This document shows positions 47,130 to 55,649 of a DNA stretch of 64,000 bases, one piece after another. The position numbers and the translations under genes are program-made. Position 1 is the stretch's first letter. Each line of letters starts with the position of its first letter. The notes beneath the pieces were generated by a model. The model was not told where the DNA came from. It saw only the letters and a program-made list of their open reading frames with translations, and made no database searches. Source of the DNA: CAVWGP01 sp963754645 (GTDB lineage Bacteria > Pseudomonadota > Alphaproteobacteria > Bin65); contig CAVWGP010000011.1 of the NCBI GenBank assembly GCA_963754645.1, forward strand, positions 1,240,001 through 1,304,000, read 5' to 3'.

Positions 47130-47355
47130 TGAGACCGAATTCGGCTGATTGCTTTAGCGCGCCCTATCGTACAACTTCGGCGCGTGAATTCTGGACCCCG
47201 GCTCGGTGGCCGGGGTGACAGTATTTTTTCCAGATAACCAATCAATAATTACTCTGTCACCCCGGCTTGGCCCGGCTCTGAGGCCGGGCCGAGGCCGGGG
47301 ACCAGGTGCAAGGGGAATCGCATTTGGCGCGTTCGGTGCCGAAGCAATCGACCGA
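47130..47355. repeat. BIME-like pair of REP hairpin units, locus 2
   Basis: The left, minus-oriented unit has CCCCGGC-TCGGTG-GCCGGGG (47196-47215), followed by GTGACAGTATTTTTT. The right, plus-oriented unit has a 41-base nested hairpin (47260-47300). An AT-rich 30-base spacer separates them. Outward tails match locus 1 at 37151-37360, ending again in GAAGCAATCGACCG. The left hairpin and its T-run may terminate transcription from the Liv operon. Confidence 0.72.
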
Positions 47356-47390
47356 ACGCCGCCTGAGACCCGCCTCCATGGGGTCCCGCA

Positions 47391-48626
47391 TTATTCTCGC
47401 ACGCCCACGACGAAACTCACGATCGTGGCGCAGGAGCCGCCGATATTGAGCGTGGCGAAAGTTTTAGCGCCTTCGACCTGATAGTCGCCGGCCATGCCGG
47501 TCACTTGCCTGCCGGCATCGAACAGCATGCGCGCGCCGGTGGCGCCCACCGGGTGCCCGGCGCCGATCAGCCCGCCCGAGGGATTGATCGGGATCTTGCC
47601 GCCGAGCTCGATATCGCCGGCTTCGATCGCGCGCCAGCTCTGGCCGGGCGGCGTCAGGCCGAAATGGTCGATCGCCATATATTCCGTCGCCGTGAAGCAA
47701 TCATGCGTCTCGATGCCGTCGAACGCGTCCGGCCCGGCGACGCCGGCGCGGCGCCAGGCGTCCGTGATGGCTTGCCGCACATGGGGGAACACCAGCGCCT
47801 CGTTCTTGCTGCGCTCGACCTTGTCGAGAAAACGCAGGCTGCCGTTGCGATGGCCCCAGCCGAGGATGCGCGGCAAGTCCTCGACGCGGCCGCCGCGCTT
47901 GCTGGCGTGCGCGGCGGCGAAGCGCGCCGAGGCGAGCACGATGGCGGCGGCGCCGTCGGTGATCTGGCCGCAATCCTGGCGCCGCGTGCCGGGCTCGATG
48001 ACGGGATTGACCGCGTCGTCGTCGGTGAAACTTTCCGGCTTGAAATTCCAACGCCTGGTTTGTGCGTTCGGATTGCGCTTGGCGTTGGCGTAGTTCAGCT
48101 CGGCGATGCGGTTGAGGTGCTTGCGGTCGAGCCCGTAGCGCCGCTCGTATTCGCCGGCGAGGCGCCCGAACACGGCGGGCCACATGAATTTGCAATCGAT
48201 GCCCTCGCGACCCTGCCACGCCGCCGCGTTCTGGTTTTGCGAGGCGACGTCGCCATGCGTGTTCTTGAGTTCCTCGGCGCCGATGACAAGCGCGCAGTCG
48301 TAGCGGCCGGCCTCGATCTCGGCCATCGCCGCCAAGGCCGCGAGCGAGCTGGAGGCGCAGGCGCCCTCATGCCGCATCGCCGGCACGCCCCAGAGTTCCG
48401 GCACGACTTGCGCCACCATCGAACCGAGATGCGCCTGATTGCGCTGCAGCTCGGCGAAGGCGTTGCCGACATGGATCGTCTCGATCGCGGCCGCATCGAG
48501 TTCGCAATTCGCCAGCGCGCCGAGGGCGGCTTCTCGGATCATGTCGGAAATATCCTGGCCTTCGCGCGACCAGACTTTGGCGAAATCGGTCTGGTGCCCG
48601 CCCAGGATGAAGACCGGCTCGGCCAT
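47391..48626 (-). CDS. Thiolase / SCP-x-type acetyl-CoA acyltransferase
   Basis: A 411-residue thiolase-fold enzyme. The active-site Cys is at about residue 90 in HEGACASSSLAAL, with HDCFTATEY and GGLIGAGHPVGATGARM supplying the His and second Cys environment. Such SCP-x-type thiolases cleave beta-ketoacyl-CoA or act as aldol-lyases. ATG at 48626 has a GAGGAAG site; the upstream extension is a shadow. It is the last gene of the Opp operon run. A second thiolase at 59139 is distinct. Confidence 0.87.
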   Translation of the reverse strand: MAEPVFILGGHQTDFAKVWSREGQDISDMIREAALGALANCELDAAAIETIHVGNAFAELQRNQAHLGSMVAQVVPELWGVPAMRHEGACASSSLAALAAMAEIEAGRYDCALVIGAEELKNTHGDVASQNQNAAAWQGREGIDCKFMWPAVFGRLAGEYERRYGLDRKHLNRIAELNYANAKRNPNAQTRRWNFKPESFTDDDAVNPVIEPGTRRQDCGQITDGAAAIVLASARFAAAHASKRGGRVEDLPRILGWGHRNGSLRFLDKVERSKNEALVFPHVRQAITDAWRRAGVAGPDAFDGIETHDCFTATEYMAIDHFGLTPPGQSWRAIEAGDIELGGKIPINPSGGLIGAGHPVGATGARMLFDAGRQVTGMAGDYQVEGAKTFATLNIGGSCATIVSFVVGVRE

Positions 48627-48654
48627 TCCAAACTTCCTCGCCGCTCGTGGAATT

Positions 48655-49845
48655 CTACAGCCGGCCCGCCTCCGGGCAATCCTGCCACAGCGGGTCCTTG
48701 TGGTTCTTGAACACCACGCCGCGGGTCGCGATGCGCGGCTTGCCGTCGCCGCCATGCACCACTTCGCGCTTGTAGAAATTCTGAATCGGCATGCCGTTGA
48801 CGTTGTAAGTGTAGGGGCCGCGCACCGATGGATATGGCGTCTTGCGCATCGCGCGCATGAAGGCCAGCGGGTCGTCGAATTTGCCGCCCGTCGCCTTCAA
48901 CGCGGCGGCGATCAGGCGCGGTCCGTCATAGGCCTGCTGGGCGAAATGCGACGGCATATGGCCGAACTTCGCCAGATAATCCTTGATGAACTTTTGATTG
49001 ACCTCATTCGTGCTGTCGATGTCCCACTGATTGGTGTGAAACGTGCCGAGCGCGGCGTCGCCGATCGCCGCCAGGGATATCCAATCGACGACGAAGAGCG
49101 AGTAGAGCTTGACATCTTTGCCGACGCCCGACGCCGACCATTGCTTCATGAACGAGATGCCCATGGCGCCCGGCGCGAAGACGAACACCGCCTCGGGCCT
49201 CTCGGCGCGAATTTTCGAAATATCGGCCTGATAGTCGGTTTCGCCGAGCTTGAACAGCGTCTGGCCGGTGACTTTGCCTTTGTATTCGCTCTGGAAACCG
49301 GCAACGACGTCCTTGCCGGCCTGATAATTGGGCGCCATGACGTGGACGGTCTTGATCTTGTCGTCGTTCAAGAGCGTGCCGCTGACCTGCGCCGTCTGGT
49401 CGTTGTTCCACGAGGTCGAGATGAAATAGGGCGTGCATTCCTTGCCGGCGAATTGCGACGCGCCGGCGACGTTCGACATCAGGATGACCTTGTTCTCGAT
49501 CATCAGATTCCGCACGGCGAGCATGACGTTCGACCACATATGGCCGGCGATCATGTGGACCTTGTCGCTCTTGATCATGCGTTCGGCCTCTTTGAGGCCG
49601 ACATCGGGCTTGACCTGATCGTCGGCGTAGAACATGCGCAGCGGCACGCCGCCGAGCTTGTCGCCGTCTTTCTCCCAGCCTTCATGGGCGAGGCCGAGCT
49701 GCCAGCCGCTGACGACGTGCTTGCCGATGATCGCGGCACCGCCCGACATGGTCGTGAGATAGCCGATGCGCAGTTCCTGCGCGTCGGCGCTGCCGATGGC
49801 CAGGGACGCGGCCAAGGCCAAGACACTCGTTCTCGCGAAGCTCAT
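48655..49845 (-). CDS. Liv-type ABC substrate-binding protein (peripla_BP_6), orphan
   Basis: A 396-residue exported protein with a leader SVLALAASLAIGSADAQ. The mature start ELRIGYLTTMSGGAAIIGKH and APNYQAGKDVVAGFQSEYKG are typical of the branched-chain/aromatic acid receptor family. No LivHMGF genes are next to it, so it may serve the system at 40567 or another elsewhere. It follows the threonine-dehydratase-like genes on the same strand. Confidence 0.88.
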   Translation of the reverse strand: MSFARTSVLALAASLAIGSADAQELRIGYLTTMSGGAAIIGKHVVSGWQLGLAHEGWEKDGDKLGGVPLRMFYADDQVKPDVGLKEAERMIKSDKVHMIAGHMWSNVMLAVRNLMIENKVILMSNVAGASQFAGKECTPYFISTSWNNDQTAQVSGTLLNDDKIKTVHVMAPNYQAGKDVVAGFQSEYKGKVTGQTLFKLGETDYQADISKIRAERPEAVFVFAPGAMGISFMKQWSASGVGKDVKLYSLFVVDWISLAAIGDAALGTFHTNQWDIDSTNEVNQKFIKDYLAKFGHMPSHFAQQAYDGPRLIAAALKATGGKFDDPLAFMRAMRKTPYPSVRGPYTYNVNGMPIQNFYKREVVHGGDGKPRIATRGVVFKNHKDPLWQDCPEAGRL

Positions 49846-49865
49846 AAGGTCCTCCCGTTGGCGTT

Positions 49866-50855
49866 TTATTGAACCGTTGCCGTGATGCGGCGGAATTCCT
49901 CGATCGCGATATTGCCGCCCGAAAGCACGACGCCGACCGGGCCGCTGCCCGGAATCTTGCGCGCCAGCACGGCGGCGAGCGCGGCGGCGCCCGAAGGTTC
50001 GGCGACCAATTTCAAGTCGCGAAAGGCCCGTGCCATGGCGCGCGCCACTTCATCGTCGCTCACCGCGATGCCGCCATCGACGATCTCGCGCGCGACGGCG
50101 AACGGCACCTTGCCCGGCATCGCCGCCTGCAGCGCGTCGCACAGCGAGCGCGCATGGTCGCGCACGCGCTCGCGTTCGCCGCTGGCGAGCGAGCGCGCCA
50201 TGTCGTCGAAGCCGTCGGGCTCGACGCCGTACACTTTGGTGGCGGCGCTCATCGACTTGACCGCAAGCGCGATGCCGGCGAGCAGCCCGCCGCCGCCAAC
50301 CGGCGTCGCCAGCGCGTCGAGCGTCAGGCCGATGCGCTCCATCTGCCGCATGAATTCGAGCCCGCACGAGCCTTGCCCGGCGACGACGAACGGATCGTCG
50401 AAGGGATGCAGCTTGGTGAAGCCCTCGGCCTCCGCGATCTCCATGGCGAGATCGTTGGCCGCTTCCTCGCGGTTGCGCGCGCCGTGATGCGACAGCACGA
50501 CCTCGGCGCCGTAGCCCGCGGTCGCGTCGCGCTTCGAGGCGGGCGCGTCATCCGGCATGACGATCGTGACCCTGATACGCGCGAGCGTCCCGGCGTGGGC
50601 CAGGGCCTGCGCGAAATTGCCGGACGAGAAGGCGACGACGCCGCGCGCGCGCTCCTTGTCGCTGAGTTGCGACAAGCGAAAATAGGCGCCGCGGAACTTG
50701 AACGAACCCGTGCGCTGCAGCGACTCGGCCTTGACCAGAACGCGCCGCCCGGCTGCGGCATTGAGCGCGGGCGATTCGAGCACCGGCGTTTCCAGCACCG
50801 CCGAGCGCATCGACAGCGCGGCCTTTTCGACCGCGTGGAAATCGAGCGCCGTCAT
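49866..50855 (-). CDS. Threonine/serine dehydratase-like PLP enzyme (fold type II), second
   Basis: A 329-residue fold-type II PLP enzyme. The Schiff-base Lys is at residue 53 in RTGSFKFRGAYFRL; the phosphate cradle GGGGLLAGIALAVKS follows. ATG at 50855 overlaps the stop of the sister gene by four bases. It would deaminate a hydroxy-amino acid such as serine, threonine or 3-hydroxyaspartate. It lacks an ACT-like allosteric domain, pointing to catabolic rather than biosynthetic use. Confidence 0.87.
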   Translation of the reverse strand: MTALDFHAVEKAALSMRSAVLETPVLESPALNAAAGRRVLVKAESLQRTGSFKFRGAYFRLSQLSDKERARGVVAFSSGNFAQALAHAGTLARIRVTIVMPDDAPASKRDATAGYGAEVVLSHHGARNREEAANDLAMEIAEAEGFTKLHPFDDPFVVAGQGSCGLEFMRQMERIGLTLDALATPVGGGGLLAGIALAVKSMSAATKVYGVEPDGFDDMARSLASGERERVRDHARSLCDALQAAMPGKVPFAVAREIVDGGIAVSDDEVARAMARAFRDLKLVAEPSGAAALAAVLARKIPGSGPVGVVLSGGNIAIEEFRRITATVQ

Positions 50856-51793
50856 GGCCCGGTTCCCTCCGCGCCGGCGCCGCACACCAGCGCGCCGATG
50901 CGCTCGCCCGCCCGCGCCTTGTAGCGCCCGGACAGGAGGGCGGCGACGCTGGCCGCGCCGCTCAAATCCGCCGCCAGGCCCATTTCGCGCCACAGCCATT
51001 CGCTCGCCGTCTGCATCTCGGAATCCTCGATCAAGATCACGCTTTCGACAAAGCGCCGGGCGATTTCGAAATTCGGCGGCGCGGTCATTTTCGCCGCCAT
51101 GGTCGGAACCTTGGTCGTAATCGCCGGCAGCTCGACGATGCGCCCGGCGTCGAGCGAGGCCTTCATCGTCGGCGCGCCGGTGGGCTCGATGCCGACGATG
51201 CGAATATCGGGCTTCAACGCTTTCGCGGCAACGGCAATGCCGGCGATCAAGCCGCCGCCGCCGATCGCGACCAAGAGCGTATCGAGGTTCGGAACCTCGT
51301 CCAGCATTTCGAGCGCCACGGTACCTTGCCCCGCCATCACCGCCGCGTCGGCGAAGGGATGGAAATAAGTCCGCCCGCGCTCGGCTTCGGCCAGCGCCGC
51401 GCGATTGGCCTCGTCCCACACCGCGCCGACGATTTGCAACTGGGCGCCGTAGCGCTTGATCTTTTCCGCCTTGGCGGGCGAAACGCCGCTCGGCACATAG
51501 ATGCTGACGGGCACGCCGGCGGCGCGGCCGACATAGGCCACGGCGATGCCGTGATTGCCGCCCGAAGCGGTGACGATGCCGCGCTCGATCTCCGCTTTGG
51601 GCAGCGTGCGCAGCTTGTTGAAAGCGCCGCGCGCCTTGAACGAGCCGGTGACTTGCAGGCTTTCGAGCTTGAGAAACACGCTGGCGCCCGGCGCCAAGGG
51701 TGACAATGTCGGCGCCGCCTCGATGAAGGGCGTGCGGCGAACGGCGTCGCGGATGCGCGCATGGGCATTTTCGATGTCGGCGAGCGTGATCAT
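50852..51793 (-). CDS. Threonine/serine dehydratase-like PLP enzyme (fold type II), first
   Basis: A 313-residue fold-type II PLP enzyme. It has VTGSFKARGAFNKLR with the PLP Lys at residue 53, SGGNHGIAVAYVGRAAGVPV, and AIGGGGLIAGIAVAAKALKP as the phosphate-binding loop. ATG at 51793 overlaps the OppF stop. It shares the fold and active-site layout with the downstream gene but is not a recent copy. The pair at the end of a peptide transporter operon suggests breakdown of imported peptides or hydroxy-amino acids. Confidence 0.87.
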   Translation of the reverse strand: MITLADIENAHARIRDAVRRTPFIEAAPTLSPLAPGASVFLKLESLQVTGSFKARGAFNKLRTLPKAEIERGIVTASGGNHGIAVAYVGRAAGVPVSIYVPSGVSPAKAEKIKRYGAQLQIVGAVWDEANRAALAEAERGRTYFHPFADAAVMAGQGTVALEMLDEVPNLDTLLVAIGGGGLIAGIAVAAKALKPDIRIVGIEPTGAPTMKASLDAGRIVELPAITTKVPTMAAKMTAPPNFEIARRFVESVILIEDSEMQTASEWLWREMGLAADLSGAASVAALLSGRYKARAGERIGALVCGAGAEGTGP

Positions 51794-52806
51794 GCGGTTC
51801 CGGATTTTGCTGGCGTTACCATATGGCATGCGACGCGGTGGCGCGAGTCTTGCGCTTCGAGGGCGGGTTCGATCCGGGCGCAGATGTCGCTCGCCTTGGG
51901 GCAGCGCGTGCGGAAGCGGCAGCCCGACGGAATATCGGACGGGCTCGGCACGTCGCCCCGCGGCACGATGCGCGTCGGCTTGCGCTCGGGCGTCGGGTCG
52001 AGAACGGCGGAGAGCAGCGCCTGGGTGTAGGGATGCAGCGGCGACGCGAAAAGCCGGTCGCGGTCGGCGATCTCGACGATCTTGCCGAGATACATCACGG
52101 CCACGCGCTGCGCCATGTAACGCACCACGGCGAGGCTGTGCGAAACGAAGAGATAGCTCAGGCCCAAGTCGCGTTGCAGCTCGCGCATGAGATTGAGGAT
52201 CTGCGCCTGGATCGAAACGTCGAGCGCCGAAACCGGCTCGTCGCACACGATGAGCTTGGGTTCGAGCGCCAAGGCGCGCGCGATGCCGATGCGCTGGCGC
52301 TGCCCGCCCGAGAATTCGTGCGGGTGGCGCCCGGCGTGCTCGGCCGCGAGCCCGACCATGTCGAGCAGGCGCGCGACGCGGAGCCGGCGCGCCGCCGCGT
52401 CGCCGACGCCGTGCACGGCGAGCGGTTCGCCGACGATCTCGGCCACGGTCATGCGCGGATCGAGCGCGCCGAACGGGTCTTGGAAAATAATCTGCATCTG
52501 GCGCCGCGCCGCGCGCAGCGCGCGGCCGTCGAGCCGCAGGAAATCGCCGCCGTTGAACTGGATCGCGCCGGCGGTGGGTTCGACGAGGCGCAGGATCAGG
52601 CGCGCCGCCGTCGATTTGCCGCAACCCGATTCGCCGACCAGGCCCAAGGTTTCGCCGGCGTCGATCGTCAGGTCGATGCCGTCGACGGCGCGGATCGGGC
52701 TGCCGCCGCCGAACAGCGACGCGCGCGGCGCGAAATGCTTGACGAGGCCGGTGGCGCTCAGCAGCGGGCCACCGATGAGCGGGCCGCTTGTAAGCGGCGC
52801 GCTCAT
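51790..52806 (-). CDS. Oligopeptide ABC transporter ATPase OppF-like
   Basis: A 338-residue ATPase. Motifs are GESGCGKST, FQDPFGALDPRMTVAEIVGE, FSGGQRQRIGIARALALEPK and CDEPVSALDVSIQAQIL, ending with PSGCRFRTRCPKASDIC. ATG at 52806 overlaps the OppD stop and its own stop overlaps the dehydratase start. One of the two ATPases powering the Opp system. Confidence 0.92.
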   Translation of the reverse strand: MSAPLTSGPLIGGPLLSATGLVKHFAPRASLFGGGSPIRAVDGIDLTIDAGETLGLVGESGCGKSTAARLILRLVEPTAGAIQFNGGDFLRLDGRALRAARRQMQIIFQDPFGALDPRMTVAEIVGEPLAVHGVGDAAARRLRVARLLDMVGLAAEHAGRHPHEFSGGQRQRIGIARALALEPKLIVCDEPVSALDVSIQAQILNLMRELQRDLGLSYLFVSHSLAVVRYMAQRVAVMYLGKIVEIADRDRLFASPLHPYTQALLSAVLDPTPERKPTRIVPRGDVPSPSDIPSGCRFRTRCPKASDICARIEPALEAQDSRHRVACHMVTPAKSGTA

Positions 52807-53774
52807 GGCGCGGCTCCGGAAAAAATTTCGCCCTGCCGAATGCACGCCGCCGCATGCGCCGGTTCGACGAAGACGAGCGGCGGCAATGCCGCTTCGCAGC
52901 CCGGGGCAACATAGCGGCAGCGCGGCGCGAAGCGGCAGCCCTTGGGCAGCGCCATCGGGCTCGGCACCTGGCCTGGGATCGCCACGAGCGGCTTCAATTC
53001 CCCGCTCAGGCGCGGGATCGAAGCCAGCAAGCCCTCGGTGTAGGGATGCAGCGGCCGGCGAAACAGCGTCGCCGCCGGCGCCGTTTCGACGATGCGCCCG
53101 GCATACATCACGGCGACGCGGTCGGCGAAATCGGCGACGATTCCGAGATCGTGGGTGATAAGGATCACCGCCATGCCGAGCTCGCGGATCAGGCCGCGCA
53201 GCAGATCGAGGATTTGCGCCTGGATGGTGGCATCGAGCGCCGTCGTCGGCTCGTCGGCGATCAGCAGGCGCGGCCGGCACGCGAGGGCGATGGCGATCAT
53301 GACGCGCTGGCGCATGCCGCCCGAAAGCTGGTGCGGATAATCGTCGATGCGCTTCTCCGCCGCCGGTATTTCGACGCGCTTCAGCAATTCGAGCGCGCGC
53401 CGGCGCGCATCGGCGCGCGACATCCGCTGATGATAAACCAGCACTTCGCCGATCTGGTCGCCGATGGTGAAGACCGGATTGAGCGACGTCATCGGCTCCT
53501 GGAAGATCATCGAGATCGCGGCGCCGCGCAGCGCGCGCATTTCGGCTTCCGGCAACGTGAGAATGTCGCGGCCGTCGAAATGGACGATGCCGCCCGCGAT
53601 GCGGCCGGGCGCCGGAATCAGGCGCATCAGCGCCAGCGCCGTCATGCTCTTGCCGCAGCCCGATTCGCCGACGATGCCGAGCACTTCGCCGGCATCGAGC
53701 GCGAAGCTCATATCGTCGACGACGGCGCTGGCACCGAAACGGATCGTCAAGCCGGTGACGGCGAGGAAGCTCAT
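52803..53774 (-). CDS. Oligopeptide ABC transporter ATPase OppD-like
   Basis: A 323-residue ATPase. It shows GESGCGKSMTALALMRLI, FQEPMTSLNPVFTIGDQIGE, LSGGMRQRVMIAIALACRPR, LLIADEPTTALDATIQAQIL and the C-terminal LPKGCRFAPRCRYVAPGC. ATG at 53774 overlaps the OppC stop. Forms the heterodimeric ATPase with OppF. Confidence 0.92.
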   Translation of the reverse strand: MSFLAVTGLTIRFGASAVVDDMSFALDAGEVLGIVGESGCGKSMTALALMRLIPAPGRIAGGIVHFDGRDILTLPEAEMRALRGAAISMIFQEPMTSLNPVFTIGDQIGEVLVYHQRMSRADARRRALELLKRVEIPAAEKRIDDYPHQLSGGMRQRVMIAIALACRPRLLIADEPTTALDATIQAQILDLLRGLIRELGMAVILITHDLGIVADFADRVAVMYAGRIVETAPAATLFRRPLHPYTEGLLASIPRLSGELKPLVAIPGQVPSPMALPKGCRFAPRCRYVAPGCEAALPPLVFVEPAHAAACIRQGEIFSGAAP

Positions 53775-54643
53775 CTTATATCGACCTTCATGCGCGGGTC
53801 GAGCGCGTCGCGGAGGCCATCGCCCATCAGATTGAGGCCGAGCACGAGAATGGCGATGGCGATGCCGGGGAACAGCGAAATCCACGGCGCTTCGAGGAAA
53901 TAATCGCGGCCGTCGGCGATGATGTTGCCGAGCGAGGGCGTGGGCGGCGGCGCGCCGACGCCGATAAAGCTCAGCACCGCCTCGGCGAGCACGGCGAGCG
54001 CGAAAATGAAGGTCAACTGCACGATGAGCGGCGTCAGGCTGTTGGGCAAAATATGCTTCCACAGGATCCAGCCATGGCCGGCGCCGGTGGCGCGCGCCGC
54101 CTCGATATAGACCATCTCGCGCACGACCAGGACCTGGGCGCGCACGATGCGCGCGGTGCGCGGCGTATAGGCGATCGACAGCGCGATCGCGGCGTTGAGC
54201 GCCGAGGGCCCGAGCGCGGCGGCGATCGAGATCGCGAGCAAGATGCCGGGGAACGCCATCAGCCCGTCCATCACGCGCATCAGTACGTCGTCGACGCGGC
54301 GGAAATAACCGGCCAGCGCACCGACCAGCGTGCCCGCGAAGCCGGTGACAAGCACGACCATGAGGCCGATGCCGAGCGAAACCCGCGTGCCGTGGAAGAT
54401 GCGGCTCAGCACGTCGCGCCCCGAGCGGTCGGTGCCGAGCCAGAAACTGTCGTTGGGCGCGCCCAGGCGGTAGCGGAAATTATTGCGCAGCGGATCGTGC
54501 GGCGCGATCAGGTCGGCGAGCGCGGCAATGGCGATAATCGAGCCCGCCAGCGCCAGGCCGACCATGAAGGAGCGATGGCGCCGCAGGCGCCGCCACAGGG
54601 AGCCGCGCGCGCTCAGCATCGCGGGCGCTGCGTCAGCGGCCAT
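53771..54643 (-). CDS. Oligopeptide ABC transporter permease OppC-like
   Basis: A 290-residue permease with about six helices. The N-terminal segment RNNFRYRLGAPNDSFWLGTD then RSGRDVLSRIFHGTRVSLGI is standard, and the EAA loop is YIEAARATGAGHGWILWKHI. It starts inside the end of oppB (ATG 54643). Intact, in contrast to the DppC-like gene at 22721. Confidence 0.92.
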   Translation of the reverse strand: MAADAAPAMLSARGSLWRRLRRHRSFMVGLALAGSIIAIAALADLIAPHDPLRNNFRYRLGAPNDSFWLGTDRSGRDVLSRIFHGTRVSLGIGLMVVLVTGFAGTLVGALAGYFRRVDDVLMRVMDGLMAFPGILLAISIAAALGPSALNAAIALSIAYTPRTARIVRAQVLVVREMVYIEAARATGAGHGWILWKHILPNSLTPLIVQLTFIFALAVLAEAVLSFIGVGAPPPTPSLGNIIADGRDYFLEAPWISLFPGIAIAILVLGLNLMGDGLRDALDPRMKVDIR

Positions 54644-55580
54644 AGCGCACCCTTGGATCGACCGCGGCATAGAGCAGATCGACCAGCAGATTGACGAACA
54701 CGAAAATGCAGGTCGTCAGCAACAATCCGCCCTGGATCACCGGATAATCGCGCCGCTGGATCGCGCCGATCACCAGCCGGCCGACGCCGGGGAGCGAAAA
54801 CACCTGCTCGATCACCACGGCGCTCGACAGCAAAATGCCGACGCTGATGCCGATCACCGTGATGACCTGGACCAGGACATTCGCAAAGGCGTGTTTGCAG
54901 ATCACGACGTAGCCCGGCAGGCCCTTGGCCCAGGCGGTGCGCACGAAATCCTGGCGCAGCACGTCGAGCATGCTGGAGCGCGTCATGCGCGCGAGCAGGC
55001 CGACTTGGGTCAGCGCCAGCACCAGCGCCGGCATGGCGAGCGAGCGGAGCCAGCCGAGAAAATCCTGGCCCGGCGCCACATAGCCGCCCGACGGCAGCCA
55101 GCCGAGCTGGAGGGTGAAAACGTAGATCAGCACCAGCCCGAGCCAGAAATCCGGCAGCGACAGGCCGACCAGCGCCACCGTCATGACCGATTGATCGGTC
55201 CAGCTATTGGCGCGCAGCGCGGCGACGATGCCGGCGGCGATGCCGATCACAAGCGTGAGCAGCAGCGCGCAGAAAGTGAGCGACAGCGTCACCGGCAGCC
55301 GTTCGAGGATCGCGTCGGCCACGCCGCGGCGGAGCAAAACCGATTCGCCGAGATCGCCCCGGGCCAACGCCGCGTACCAGGACACGAGGCGCTCCAAGAA
55401 CGGCTTGTCGAGCCCGAGCTGGCTGCGGATGCGCGCGACCTCCTCGGCGGTGGCGCCGGGGCTGGCCATTTCCGACGCCATGTCGCCCGGCACGATGTAA
55501 ATCAGGCCGAAGGTCAGCAGCGAGACGACGAACAGGACCGGGATCGCGGCGAGCAGCCGCGTCGCGACGTAGCGGATCAC
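54633..55580 (-). CDS. Oligopeptide ABC transporter permease OppB-like
   Basis: A 315-residue permease. It begins MIRYVATRLLAAIPVLFVVS, has LVSWYAALARGDLGESVLLR and later LGWLPSGGYVAPGQDFLGWL and VVIEQVFSLPGVGRLVIGAI, all features of OppB/DppB. The last bases overlap the oppC start. Forms the pore with OppC. Confidence 0.92.
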   Translation of the reverse strand: MIRYVATRLLAAIPVLFVVSLLTFGLIYIVPGDMASEMASPGATAEEVARIRSQLGLDKPFLERLVSWYAALARGDLGESVLLRRGVADAILERLPVTLSLTFCALLLTLVIGIAAGIVAALRANSWTDQSVMTVALVGLSLPDFWLGLVLIYVFTLQLGWLPSGGYVAPGQDFLGWLRSLAMPALVLALTQVGLLARMTRSSMLDVLRQDFVRTAWAKGLPGYVVICKHAFANVLVQVITVIGISVGILLSSAVVIEQVFSLPGVGRLVIGAIQRRDYPVIQGGLLLTTCIFVFVNLLVDLLYAAVDPRVRYGR

Positions 55581-55649
55581 GGGCAGCGCCCCGGGTCCGG
55601 GCGCGCGGGGAGCCCGTTCCCATTTTTCAGGCGCGGCATCGGACCGGGC

